From Lichenostomus cassidix (lineage: Eukaryota; Chordata; Aves; Passeriformes; Meliphagidae): a stretch of DNA of 64,000 nt. The notes beneath the pieces are model-generated. The model saw only the letters and a program-made list of their open reading frames with translations. It ran no database searches and was not told the origin of the DNA. The DNA lies in the NCBI GenBank assembly GCA_008360975.2, contig CM039199.1:2930530-2994529 (forward strand). The letters are read 5' to 3'. Shown one piece after another: positions 47,755 to 58,854 of the stretch. The number at the start of each line of letters is the position of its first letter. The first letter of the stretch is position 1. The position numbers and the translations under genes were made by a program.

Positions 47755-48120
47755 CAGTCCTCCTCAGCTCCACCACCCCCTTCCCAAATCCACTGCCCTA
47801 CATCTTCCTATCTCCTGCCCTACTGCCCCACTGATCCCTCCCAACCTTCACTGCCCTCTCCCCAACTCAATCACCTCCTCCCTCCATCAATCTCCTCCTC
47901 CCTTGCCCAGCTCTATCACCCCCTTCCCTGCCTCATCCCCCTCTCCCAGGCTCTGTTGCCCCCCTTGACCGTTTCATCACCTCCTCCTCTACTCTGCTGC
48001 TCCCTCTCCACCTCCAGCACTCCCTTCCCCACTCCATCACTCACCCAGCTCCATTTCCCCATTCCTTGCTCCATCACCTCCTCCCCACCTCCACTGCCCC
48101 CTCCTCGACTCCCACCAGGG
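47755..48120. repeat. Pyrimidine-rich degenerate repeat tract
   Basis: About 360 bp with the + strand almost free of G. It is built from diverged units around CTCCATCACCTCCTCCC, for example near 47870, 47970 and 48066. The purine partner strand could form triplex or other unusual DNA. Confidence 0.8.
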
Positions 48121-48918
48121 CTCTCCCCATCTCTGGTGCCAGGGGGATCCCCAAAGCCCTTCCCCCCAGGCAGACCCCCCTGTCCCACGGCCGGGCAGAG
48201 GGGCACTGCTGCAGCCCCCTGTACCCGGGGGGACAGCCGGCGGATTTTTCCCCTCCGTCCCTCCCCTCGCCGAGGCTCTCTCACAGGTTTCAGGCGCTGT
48301 TGACGGGAAGAAAGGAAATGGGGCAAAGCTCTGCCAGGAACCACAGGCTCCCGGGCTCCGGCGATCCGTCCCGCTCGCCTGCCTGGCCGCTTCCCGGGCA
48401 GGATTCCTGTGCAGCTCTGAGAGCCCTTTCTTCCCGCTATTGATCTTGGATCCACAGCCCAGGGCCACTTCCAAGACCGTAAATCTCCCTGTTGCTCTAC
48501 CTGGGGTTCTTGTTTTCACTGTGGGGCTCCCAGACCTGCTGGAGATTTCGGCTTCTGTGCGTGGCCGGGATGTCCCCGCTGCCACCCTGTCCCCTCCCCG
48601 CCGTCCCCGCGGTCCCCAGGAGTGCGGGCAGGCAGGACAGGTCAGTGTCCATCAGGCAGGACATTGGGCAGTGCAAGGACAAGGCTTGAAGCTGCTAGTG
48701 CCTCCCAGTACCCCCTGCCCACCTCTGGGGTGGGATGAAGCTCCAGGAAAGTCCTTTTGCTGTCACCTCTGCAGGTCCCTGAGGGGCAGGCAGGGCTTGG
48801 TCACCCCATGGAGAGCCCGAGGAGGGTGAGGTGAGGGAGGAGCACCCCAAAGTGCAGGGCAGAGGTGAGGCACAGCCGCGCCTCTACAAGGAGCCCCTTG
48901 GCTACAAAAAACGCCATG

Positions 48919-48958
48919 TTGCTCTTGGCCAGGCTGCAGTAACAGGAGCCAAGAGCAA
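48919..48958. repeat. 11-bp perfect inverted repeat
   Basis: TTGCTCTTGGC at 48919-48929 and its exact reverse complement GCCAAGAGCAA at 48948-48958 enclose an 18-nt loop. Two further pairs, G-T wobble then T-A, extend the stem outward. An A-run to the left and a T-run to the right could pair after a bulge. Confidence 0.85.
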
Positions 48959-49689
48959 TAGTTTTACACATTAAAGCAAAATTAAATTAAAATACATTTA
49001 TCTGTGCCGGCCCCCCTTGCTCCCCTTAACCTTTCTCAGAGCAGGTTGTGGGGTGGCAGGGCACCCACGGGGTGAGCCAGGAAGGTGGGGCTAGGAGTCC
49101 AGCTCTCATCTAGCCCCTGCCTGTGCCCACTGCCCATCCAGGACCCTCACTGGGCAGCCAGGGCTGGGTCAGAGACCTTTTCCAGGTGATGCTTTCCAAC
49201 TTTCCTTAGCAAACAACTCCCTGAAGGGAAGCCTCGGTGGCTAGAGGTGGGTTTGGGGTGCCCTGGAGTGGTGGCAGTGACAGCCTTGGGTCCCTCAGCA
49301 CACACACAGGACACATGCCCTGGGGCTGGGGGTGGAGGGATGAGGAACCCCGGGAAAGGTCCCAGAGCACTGCCGGTGCCACCTCCATCCCCATCACTTG
49401 GCTGCTCAGCAAGGTGTGACAATTTGTCCTCAGGACTGCGCCACAGCACAAAATACCCTGAAATAGCCATTTCTTACTGCATGTGTCCCTAACCCAGGGC
49501 ACAAAGCCCCCTGTAGCTGCTCTGAGTCCCCAGGCACACCGGACAGTGATTTCTGGGACTCTGCAGAGTTGGTGACCAAGGTGACAAAGCCCTCCCAACA
49601 TCCCAAATAACCCCAAATATCCCCCAGTAACCCTTTTCCCAGGGCTCTGGAGCCCAGTGTGCAGACACCCCGTGTTAGAGGGAAATTCC

Positions 49690-49860
49690 AGGGCTCTGCC
49701 TTATCTCCCGCTCCGTTACACGGCCGATAAGTAGCTCCATGGAATTTCCCTATAGCGCCGGACCGGGATGTTTGGATCGTGCACAGCGGGTGTCAGCGAT
49801 TAGGAGCCGCGCTGACAGGTTGTTATGCTGTTACCAAAGAAATCACAGGGCTCTGGGAAT
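49690..49860. promoter_or_regulatory. Candidate FZD9 upstream regulatory element
   Basis: A repeat-free block with a cluster of CpGs in otherwise CpG-poor flank, and paired GATA-type sites (CTTATCTCC near 49702, CCGATAAG near 49724). It lies about 1.6 kb upstream of FZD9. Function and conservation are inferred, not shown. Confidence 0.35.
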
Positions 49861-50574
49861 GCCTGGGAATGGCGGGATGCCCGGACCCCCTGGCGCCAGC
49901 CAGGCATTGGATGCCGGGTGTCCCACAGGACACCCAGGGACCCTGCTGGAATCACCCTGGGGTGGGCGAGCTGCTCCCAAACGGGTGCTGGAGATGGCAC
50001 AGAGCATCTGAGATCCCAACTGGTGGCTTCCAGGAGTGGGGGGCTGCTGGTGGCACCTTGTGGCAGCACAGCTTGTCCCCAGGGGTGCTGTTACCCCCTG
50101 AGTGTTTTTAACACCTCCCCATGCCTAGGATGTGATTTATCACCCTGTGAGTGGGACATTGGATTTTTGGGTCTGGCAGCCCCAACTTGGCCACCCTGAT
50201 TTGTGTCACCTTCCCAGAGCTGCCCTGGCCTTGTGGTGACAGTGCTGTCTCCTGCCCTGTGCCCGCCCTGAATGACACCAGGGGACATGGCTCTCCTGGC
50301 CTGTGCTGTAGGCACTGGAGCTGAGCCACCTCCCCGAGTCCCCAGTGTCCCCCAAGTCCCCAACCCCAGGGGCACAGGCACCGTGTGCTGTGAGCTCCCC
50401 CAAGGTGGCAGTTTGTGTTCCCAAGCTGAGGGATGTCACCCTGCACACCCCCGGGGACAACAAGCCCCGGGGTGTGTCCAGGTGTGCTCAGCCACTGTCA
50501 CACACCCTGCGGGCACAGCGGGCCTGGCAGCACTGCAGGCGGGTCTGGGCAGTGAGGTCATGTGTGTTCCCGTG

Positions 50575-51018
50575 CCCAGGTGTGTGTGAGCACATGTGCT
50601 GGTGTGTGTGGATGTGCACATATGCCTGTCTGTGAGTGTATGTGTGTGTGTATGTTAGTGTATGTGTGTGTTTGTACGTGTGTGTGTTAGTTTGTGCAGG
50701 TGTGTGTACATGTGTGAGTGCGTGTGTTAGTGCATGTCTGTGTGCATGTGTTAGCGTGTTCGCGCTTGTGTACATGTGCATGTGAGTGTATGTGTGTACA
50801 CATGGGCATGCACGTGGTGTGGGCATGTGTGTTAACGTGTGTGGGCATGTGTTACATGTATATGCGTGTGTGTGCACATGCACACGTGTGCATTAGTGTG
50901 TGTGAGTGTGTGCACGTGTGCAGCTGTGCCTGTGTAAGTGTGCTGCTTGCGTACGTGTGTGTGTTACATGTGTGTGTGTTACATGTGTGTGTGTTAGTTA
51001 CATGTGTGTGTGTGACTG
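50575..51018. repeat. Long interrupted GT tract
   Basis: About 440 bp of alternating purine-pyrimidine DNA, (GT)n mixed with GCAC, ATGT and GCAT, ending 365 bp before the FZD9 start codon. There are at least six GT-dinucleotide runs plus many CATGTG and GTACATG palindromic joins. Confidence 0.92.
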
Positions 51019-51382
51019 AGTTGTCACCAGTGCCGGGGAGCTCCGGGGCTGCGCTGGTCCCGGTGTTGTGCTCCTGCCCGGTCCCGCTGCCGTGCCCCGG
51101 CCGGTCCCGCCCCCAGCCCCTCCCCGTCCCGTCCGGCCCCCGGACACGCCCGGCGGGGCGGGGCGGGGCGGGAGCGCTCGGCGGGCGCTGCCGGTGTCGG
51201 CGGGCGCGGGGCGGCGCGGGGCGCTCGGCGGGGCCGCCGCCGCATGGCGCGGGCCGGGGCCGGGGGCTGCCCCGGCGCGGCGCCTCCAGCAGCGCAGCGA
51301 TCGGCCCCGTGGCGGCGGGGGCGGCGTGGCCGGGCGATGGCGGAGCTGTAGCCAGCCGCGGGGCCGGTGCGGGCGGCGGGCG
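51019..51382 (+). promoter_or_regulatory. FZD9 CpG-island promoter and 5' UTR
   Basis: Extremely GC-rich with dense CpG and repeated GGGGCGGGGCGGGGCGGG (Sp1-type) at about 51154-51172; no TATA box. The reading frame of FZD9 is open upstream through this block, but the signal peptide is only produced from ATG 51383, so the upstream part is treated as 5' UTR. Confidence 0.7.
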
Positions 51383-53137
51383 ATGGCGGCGGCGCGGCTG
51401 CGGGTGGCCCTGTGGGTGCTGTGGCATTTTGGGGTGGGGGGTCGCGGGCTGGAGCTGGCGGGGCTGGAGGGCCCGCGGGGGCGCGCGGCGCGGTGCCAGC
51501 CCGTGGACATCCCGATGTGCCGGGGGATCGGCTACAACTTGACCCGCATGCCCAACCTGCTGGGGCACGAGAGCCAGCGGGAGGCCGCCCTGAAGCTGCA
51601 CGAGTTCGCCCCGCTGGTGGAGTACGGCTGCCACGTTCACCTGCGCTTCTTCCTCTGCTCTCTCTACGCGCCCATGTGCACCGACCAGGTGAGCGCCAGC
51701 ATCCCCGCCTGCCGCCCCATGTGCGAGCAGGCCCGCCACAAGTGCGTCCCCATCATGGAGCAGTTCAATTTCGGCTGGCCTGAGTCGCTCGACTGCGGCC
51801 GGCTGCCCACCAAGAACGACCCCAACGCTCTCTGCATGGAGGCTCCCGAAAACGCCTCGGCCGCTGAGCCGCACAAGGGGCAGGGCATGCTGCCCGTGGC
51901 CCCCCGGCCCTGGCCGCCGGGCACCGCTGCCGAGGGCCGGGGATCCAACGGGCTGGGCGCCTGCGACAACCCTGAGAAGTTCCAGTATGTGGAGAAGAGC
52001 CTCTCGTGTGCGCCCAGGTGCTCCCCCGGGGTGGACGTGTACTGGTCCCGGGAGGACAAGGACTTTGCCTTCATCTGGATGGCTGTCTGGTCCACCCTCT
52101 GCTTCGTCTCCACCGCCTTCACCGTCCTCACTTTCCTGCTCGACCCGCACCGCTTCCAGTACCCCGAGAGGCCCATCATCTTCCTCTCCATGTGCTACAA
52201 CGTCTACTCCGTGGCCTTCATCATCCGCTCCGTGGCCGGGGCCGAGAACATCGCCTGCGACCGGGAGAACGGTGAGCTCTACATCATCCAGGAGGGGCTG
52301 GAGAGCACAGGCTGCACCATCGTCTTCCTCATCCTCTACTATTTCGGCATGGCCAGCTCTCTCTGGTGGGTTGTCCTCACCCTCACCTGGTTCCTGGCCG
52401 CCGGGAAGAAGTGGGGACACGAGGCCATCGAGGCTCACAGCAGCTACTTCCACATGGCCGCCTGGGGCATCCCGGCCATGAAGACCATCGTCATCCTCAC
52501 CATGCGGAAGGTGGCGGGGGACGAGCTCACGGGGCTGTGCTACGTGGGGAGCATGGACGTCAGCGCGCTGACCGGCTTCGTCCTCATCCCCCTCTCCTGC
52601 TACCTGGTCATCGGCACCTCCTTCATCCTCACCGGCTTCGTCGCCCTCTTCCACATCCGCAAGATCATGAAGACGGGCGGCACCAACACGGAAAAGCTGG
52701 AGAAGCTGATGGTGAAGATCGGGGTCTTCTCCATCCTCTACACCGTGCCGGCCACCTGCGTCATCGTCTGCTACTTCTACGAGCGGCTGAACGTGGATTA
52801 CTGGACGCTGCGGGCTCTGGAGCGCGGCTGCCTGCGCCTGCCCGGCCGCCGCGCCGCCAACTGCTCCCTGGAGGCCTCGGTGCCCACCGTGGCCGTCTTC
52901 ATGCTAAAGATTTTCATGTCGCTGGTGGTGGGCATCACCAGCGGGGTGTGGGTGTGGAGCTCCAAAACGCTGCAGACCTGGCAGAGCCTGTGCAACAGGC
53001 GGCTGGGCACGAGGACGCGGGGCAAGCCCTGCAGCGGGGTCAGCTGCGGCGGGGGGCACTGCCACTACAAAGCCCCCACAGTCATGCTGCACATGACCAA
53101 GACGGACCCGTACCTGGACAACCCAACCCACGTCTAG
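51383..53137 (+). CDS. FZD9: FZD9, Frizzled-9 Wnt receptor
   Basis: Seven-pass Wnt receptor of the plasma membrane, class F GPCR, encoded by one exon as in other vertebrates (584 aa; human 591). A hydrophobic signal peptide covers about residues 1-22. The cysteine-rich Wnt-binding domain follows with ten cysteines (38, 46, 83, 92, 99, 110, 114, 121, 138, 151) and the hallmark CRGIGYNLTRMPN. Seven transmembrane segments run from about 230 to 525. The Dishevelled-binding KTLQTW (KTxxxW) is at 528-533. The C terminus PTHV fits the usual Frizzled PDZ-ligand form. N-glycosylation sequons are at Asn52, Asn157 and Asn493. The segment around 160-195 is the variable linker and differs most from human. 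No intron or frameshift is seen. Confidence 0.98.
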   Translation: MAAARLRVALWVLWHFGVGGRGLELAGLEGPRGRAARCQPVDIPMCRGIGYNLTRMPNLLGHESQREAALKLHEFAPLVEYGCHVHLRFFLCSLYAPMCTDQVSASIPACRPMCEQARHKCVPIMEQFNFGWPESLDCGRLPTKNDPNALCMEAPENASAAEPHKGQGMLPVAPRPWPPGTAAEGRGSNGLGACDNPEKFQYVEKSLSCAPRCSPGVDVYWSREDKDFAFIWMAVWSTLCFVSTAFTVLTFLLDPHRFQYPERPIIFLSMCYNVYSVAFIIRSVAGAENIACDRENGELYIIQEGLESTGCTIVFLILYYFGMASSLWWVVLTLTWFLAAGKKWGHEAIEAHSSYFHMAAWGIPAMKTIVILTMRKVAGDELTGLCYVGSMDVSALTGFVLIPLSCYLVIGTSFILTGFVALFHIRKIMKTGGTNTEKLEKLMVKIGVFSILYTVPATCVIVCYFYERLNVDYWTLRALERGCLRLPGRRAANCSLEASVPTVAVFMLKIFMSLVVGITSGVWVWSSKTLQTWQSLCNRRLGTRTRGKPCSGVSCGGGHCHYKAPTVMLHMTKTDPYLDNPTHV

Positions 53138-53465
53138 AGAGGGGGGCTGCCCCCCGGCCTCACGGGTAAGGGGTGAAGGGCTGTGTGGTGGCGGGAGGGA
53201 CACTCCCAGGTTTGGGGGGGGCGAGGCTGCGGGACACCCCCAGAACCACTCACTGACAAGTAGCTGCTTTTTCCTAGAGGTTGTTTTGTTGTTGCCAAAT
53301 CCAGTGACTCTTCTAATGCTTTCTTTGGGGGATGGTGGGGATGGGGCAGGGAGAGGAATAATCCATCCATGTTTATTTAATTCTGTAATTTATTTTAATT
53401 TTTTTTTTGATCATTAGCTGCGAGGAATGGAAAAAACAATAAACCCTGGATGTGTTATTTGATCC
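53138..53465 (+). other. FZD9 3' UTR
   Basis: Short AT-enriched tail after the FZD9 stop, with TTTATTTAATTCTGTAATTT and a T-run just before the polyadenylation signal. Confidence 0.7.
53438..53443 (+). terminator. FZD9 polyadenylation signal
   Basis: AATAAA 300 nt after the stop, followed by GATGTGTTATTTG as a GT-rich downstream element. Confidence 0.75.
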
Positions 53466-56400
53466 GAGCCTGGTGCTGTTTGCAGGGATTCCAGGGGGTC
53501 AAGAGCTCCCCCATGGGATCCCCCCCCAGTTTGGGGTCTTTCATATTGGGCCAAGCCATGCCGGGCCATGCCGGACCATGCCGGGCTGCCTCTGCCTCTG
53601 GCAGGAGTGTGGTACCAGGGGGTCCCTCCATCCAGTTCCCCCCTGCCTTGGCTCCTCTGGAGCCTGCTCTGCCTCCCGGCAAGGAGGAGGAGGAGGAGGA
53701 AGAGGAGGAGGAGGAGTGTTTTCCTGTGCTGTCACACTTACAAATCATCTTTTCCACTCCGTGCTCTGAAGGTGATTTGTGTCGGTGCCATCGGCTGCCG
53801 GAGCCTCGGTGCCAGGCTGAGGGGCTGTGAGGGGGAAGGCCAGGGGCCAGGGTGATGGGCTGGTGGCACAGGACCTCGGGGCAGAGGGGGCTCAGCTTTG
53901 ATGTCCCCCGCAGAAGCCCGAGGTGCGGGTAATGGAAACTTCTGGGCAGCTTTATTTATCCCCCGCTCTGGTTACAATCCCAGCTCGCCTTCCCCATTGT
54001 CCGGAGGGAAATTCAAGCCTCAGCTGGTGCTGGTGGGGCTGGCGGGGGGAGCCGGGGCTGGCGGGGCACAGGATGGGCAGGAGGGTGGTTCTGCGGGGGC
54101 TCGGAGTGGGGCAAGTGCCCACCCTGCCCCGAGACATCCTGAGGTGCTGGCAGGGCTCAGCTCGTCTCTGCGGGGCTTTGGTGGGGCAGTTTTGCCTGGC
54201 TGTCCCCAGGGATGTGCTAGGGGTTGCCAGTGCCAGAGAGGAGAAGTGGGTCAGGGGCTGCGGCAGGGACACAGCACAGCACCTGAGGCAGGCAGGATCA
54301 GTAGGGGCAATACAGCTCTAGTGATGCTTAGACTTGTCCATCATCTAATTACCTGCTAATTAGCCAGCCTGCAGGCTAGGCAGCGCTGAGCACCGGGGAG
54401 GGTCTCTGGGACCCCGGAGCCTTGCCCAGGGAGTAACAACCCAGTGAGGGACCCTCCCTCCAGCACTCAACCTGGCACCCTCTGCCCACCCCAGCAGCCC
54501 TCAGCCCCTGTCCTGGTGAGGCCCTTTTGGGCTCAGACTATCAAACCGTGGCTGGGGACAGAGACAGGATTCCCTGCCCGGGCTGGAGTGGGGGTAGGGA
54601 CTGGGGTCAGGGCCCCTCACCCACCATCAAGCTGTGCCAGGGCTTTGTGCTGCCGGGATGGTGGGACTGATGCAGTGAAGCACTTTTAATCTGCTCCCTG
54701 CCACCCCTGGGATGCCAGGAAGGCAGAAGTTGGGTCACTAAGCTGAGCAAAGCCTTTTCCTCCCTCAGGAGCTGGTGTGGCAGGCGAGGTGTAAAGGAGC
54801 CCCCAGTGCCCATGTGGTGTTTCTGGGAGGACACTGAGGGTCTCTCACCAGACTGGGGTACCCCAATCTGTGCTGGTGGGCATCCAGCCCCTTCTCCAGG
54901 CTTGTGCTGATGATGGTGCCAGGGCAGGGACTCCACTGGCCCCAGCACTGGTGGGCTGCAGCCTCTGGAGCTCGGCTGGCTGCTACAGGAGGGTTTGTTT
55001 GGGCAGAGCAAAGGGCCGTGACCCGGGGCAGGAGAGTCAATATTGGCTGTGGGACAGGCTCCAAAGTCCAGCCGGGGAGCCACCATGGCACTGGGCGGGG
55101 GCTGCCCGGGCAGGGGGTGCAGGGCCGTGTGTTCCCCCTGCGTTCTGCTCCGGCTGCTGAGCCCAGAGCCAGCTCGGTTCTCCCTTGGCTTGCGCGGCAG
55201 GCACGCAGCCCAGCGCTGGTGCCCGGCTGGCGGCACCCCTGGGGACAGGCTGCCCTTGAGCACCCAGCGCTTGCCAAGGAGCGGCTGCCCCTGCAGCGCT
55301 CGCCCAGATAACTCGTCCCAAAAGGCCCCTGCTATCGGGCTGAGAGAGGCTGCCGGCGCCCACCACCAGCCACTATCGGCCCCAGCAGCCCAGCCGGCTC
55401 CACGGGAGGCTCCCAGTCGCGAGAGCTGGGCACGGCCGGGACACAGCTCCAAGGAGCCTGTTCTGAAGCGGAGCTGTCCCACGGAAGGACTCTCCTGGGG
55501 ACACTGCTGGCTCCGAGTCACAGCTGCTTTCAATCCCATGCTGTGGGGCTCAGCCACCCTCTGTATTCCCCATCCAGCCTCTTTGCATCCCCTCTCCATC
55601 GTCCTCAGAGCAGGTCCGAGGGCACCAAACACCCACTTTTGGTGAAGCCCCCCAGCAAGAGAAAAGTGGGGTGGAACCTGCCCAGGCCCCACAGGGCAGC
55701 CCCTGGCTTGGGATGGCTGCAGAGGGTAGGATAGGATGGCTACAGAGGCTGAGTAGGAGTTGCCACTGGGTGAGAAGGGGCCCAGGACACCCTGAGGTCC
55801 TGGTCCAGCTCAGCATGGAAAAGTAAAGCCTCATCACTCCTGGCACACCCTCACATGGATGGACACTCCCTCCACGTTTGAGTAGCAAAAGGAAAGCCAC
55901 TGTGCTCTGGCAATGTGCTAAAAACCCCATCACTCAGACTATTAATTAATTATTGAGCCATGAGGAAACCCAGGGGGACAAAATCAAGCCTCATTTTCCC
56001 AAGGCCACGCTGGAACTCCAGCAACCATGGGAGCCCCTGGGGTTTGTTGCAGGCAATGGGTGCAGCAGGGCTGGTGACAATCCCCCAGCCCGGGGTAGTG
56101 GCAGAGCCCCGGCTGCCCACCAAGCCCCTGTGCTGCCCTGCCAGGTGTGAGGACAGCTATTTATAGCCCTGCACAGGACACTGATGCCATGGAGGGGCTG
56201 CTATAAAAAGCAAGTCTCTGAAAAGGTCTCGGAGCAGATGCTGCTGCGAGATTTCCATGCTGAGGCCTGGAAATGTCCCAGCTGGAGTCAGTCAGATTCA
56301 CCCAGGTCCTGTTGCAAAGAGAACAAGCCAAACCACCTCCTGTGGAGAGGGGATGAGGCTTCTCCAGGGAAAACAGCATCTGTCCACTGCTGAGAGTCTT

Positions 56401-57119
56401 CAAGCCCTCAAACCCATCAGGATTTCCCTGCCCAGCAGCACGAGGCCTGGCTGGAACACTCTCAGCTCAGATCCAGAGCGAGGAGGAGGATGAAGACATG
56501 CAGGAACCCTCTGCCTCCTGGCAGAAACAAGCAAAGCTTTGGCCAAACCCTTTGTGTCACAGCTGTGGGCTGTCACCAGCACTGGGAGCATCACTGCCCT
56601 TGGAGCTCCAGCTGTCCCTGGTGGGCTGCTGGAGACCAGGATGGGCGCCTGGGACACAGCAGCAATAATCTTCACTGCAAGCATGGCTCTGGTGGCAAAA
56701 CACACTCCAACAAGGGAAGAGGCTTTAGGGGCAGCCAGGCCATGCTGGGGTTAATCAGCAGAGACACATCAGCTCCCCATCACCCCTTGTAATCCCACCA
56801 GGGGTAGCCAGTGCCAACCTGAATGGAACAGAAGGACAAGTGTCACACTGGCAGCCTGCAGGGGACAAGGAACAAGGATTGCCACTCTAGGGGCAGGCAG
56901 AGCCCAGCCTTGTTCCTTGTCACTGGGGAGGGTGACAACACACAGGACCACACCAGCATATTCTTGGAGGCTGACCTTTTCCTGACTCACCATTCCCTTA
57001 CTCCACAGCTCCATTCTCTCTCCAGAAATGTCCGATGGCAGCTCTGGCAAGGCAGAGGCAAACCATCTCAGATAATCACACACCAAGACAGGGACTCAAA
57101 GAACTCACACAAGCCAGGT
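53466..57119. other. Intergenic DNA between convergent FZD9 and BAZ1B
   Basis: GC-rich unique DNA without a supported exon. It contains a GGA/GGAA trinucleotide tract at about 53682-53716. A 361-codon open frame on the minus strand (54607-55692) has no recognisable domain and reflects base composition. Confidence 0.6.
53682..53716. repeat. (GGA)n microsatellite
   Basis: AAGGAGGAGGAGGAGGAGGA followed by AGAGGAGGAGGAGGAG; perfect apart from one GAAGA interruption. Confidence 0.92.
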
Positions 57120-58854
57120 TTACAAACACAAGTACATAATGTTTATTCTTAAGTTTCCAATTTATTACAAGTACAGCCCATTGCAGAAACCCCCTCCCCC
57201 CCAATGACACTGATTTTTAGAAAAGATACAGTTCCAAAGGTTCCACCATGTAGGACCTGCAGGAAATGTTCTCTAGGAAACAGGACAAAACTGCCTCTGA
57301 AGGGACGTGCGAGATACAAATGTCAGTGCGATTCTGTGGGGCAGGGAGTGAGGCTGGGGAGAGGGAAGGGGCTGGAAACCTGCCTCATCTGCAGCCATCA
57401 ACAGTCCAGAACTGAAAACAAATACCTGTTTAAAAAAACCCCAAACCTAAAAAGTTCACAAAACTAGGCTGCAATTTGTAATCGATGATTCTTTTCTTCT
57501 CAAATCCCAGGAGCTACAACAGCTGCTTTTGCTTTTCTGTTACAAAACCAGCACTGAACAGCCCTGTGGCCCATTTGTTCCAAACCAAACACATCTGGGA
57601 TAAGAAGTTCAAGCCCTGATTGTATGATCCAAACCTGTCATGATGGAGAGGAAGAGAGAATGAGAAAACAAACCCTTTTCTTAGGGAAAAGTCAGCATCT
57701 GGGGCAGCAGGAGCTGGTGCTGGGCCGTGGCACAGGAGGGTGTTACTACAAAATGTGGTGAGAGTGCGGCTGAGAGGGACTGGGATCCCCCTCTCCCCCC
57801 AAAGTCCCCTGGTGTAACTCCTGCTTACTGGTAGGAAAATGAGTTTTAAAGAGGGGGGGAAAATATAAAGCAAACACGATTTTATATAAACTGTACATGT
57901 GCCAAAGCAAGACAAGGGTATCTTACAGGTGTTCTTTGTACAAGATCACAGCTAGAAACAAGCCACTTTCAACTAGAAAATTAATTTAAAAAGTTACACA
58001 GCACATGTTTCTGCTGCTCCCCTGGCCTTGGAGCTCACCCCGGGCTTTGCAGACACCCGCACTCTCCAGTTTGCTGCTGGCACTCGGGGCATCCAAAGAG
58101 CTGCGTGACTGCATGCACCTCCAGCTGAGCAGGGAGCCTCCTCTTGGCGTGTACAGGTGGGGAGCTGAGCTCAGAGCCCTCCTTGGACTGAGACTTCCAG
58201 GGATTGCTCCCCAAGGAGAGGGGAAAGCAGGAGCACCTCGGAGCAGTGGTGTTGGGATGCTGGTGAAAGCCGGACTGCGGAACACCTAAGTGCTTGTTTG
58301 CCCCGTGCAGCCCGGCACCGGGGCTCGGAATTAACACCATATAAATATATACATACAAGCCCGAGCAGCCCATTGGCCTGATGGCACCCAGTCCTTCCAT
58401 GGAGCAACATGATCCCCCCCTGCACCAGCCTGAGGGCTGGTGTGCTCACATCACCGGCAGCACAGTCCCACTGCGCTCCGGCTGCTCGCAGAGGGGAGGA
58501 AGCGACTCATTCCAGGAAGCCAAGAGTGCCTGAGCTGGAGCAGGCTTGGTGCTCCTCTGTCCAGCCAGGCTCAGCCAGGCCTTCCCCTTGCCCTCCCACC
58601 TTCCCCTCCTGGCAGGACAGACTCGTGAAGGGCTTTGTGGATTTTGCAGAAGCAGTAAGTCATCAGCCCTCAATGGATGACCAAATACTTGAGGAAATTG
58701 CAGAAAAATTAAAACTAGGATGGGCCCAAGGGAAGGTTGGATTAATAGAGAAGTGCCCGCTGCTTCTCAACTCCCTCCAAACAACCCATCCTGCTGCCTG
58801 GCAGCACCAGACGGCCTGCTCCAGCTCTGGCTCTCCCCCTAGCCTCCCCATCCC
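57120..58854 (-). other. BAZ1B 3' UTR
   Basis: About 1.7 kb between the BAZ1B stop codon and tandem polyadenylation signals, with no other coding region. The stretch near 57840-57960 is AT-rich and probably the regulated part of the UTR. Confidence 0.7.
57142..57166 (-). terminator. Two BAZ1B polyadenylation signals
   Basis: Minus-strand AATAAA at 57166-57161 and again at 57147-57142, 19 bp apart. The use of one or both would set the BAZ1B 3' end at about 57.12-57.14 kb. Confidence 0.7.

Larger units (their letters stand above)
48121..50574. other. GC-rich upstream flank of FZD9
   Basis: No coding exon is supported. Two stretches stand out: an 11-bp inverted repeat at 48919-48958 and a CpG-bearing block at about 49690-49860. 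The rest is GC-moderate unique DNA. Confidence 0.5.

Noticed and set aside
27340..50574. Hidden genes in the FKBP6-FZD9 desert
   Set aside because: All frames of over 100 codons checked lacked domains, splice pairing or recognisable similarity; several are CR1 or low-complexity translations.
51068..51382. In-frame N-terminal extension of FZD9
   Set aside because: The frame is open only because of high GC. The extension lacks similarity to Frizzleds, and ATG 51383 gives the expected signal peptide and length.
50852..52654. 600-codon open frame antisense to FZD9 on the minus strand
   Set aside because: It is the mirror of a GC-rich coding exon plus the GT tract; its protein is Gly/Ala/Asp/Arg-biased with His-Thr repeats from (GT)n and has no domain.
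54607..55692. 361-codon minus-strand frame between FZD9 and BAZ1B
   Set aside because: No recognisable domain, composition matches local GC content, no obvious promoter or polyadenylation signal.
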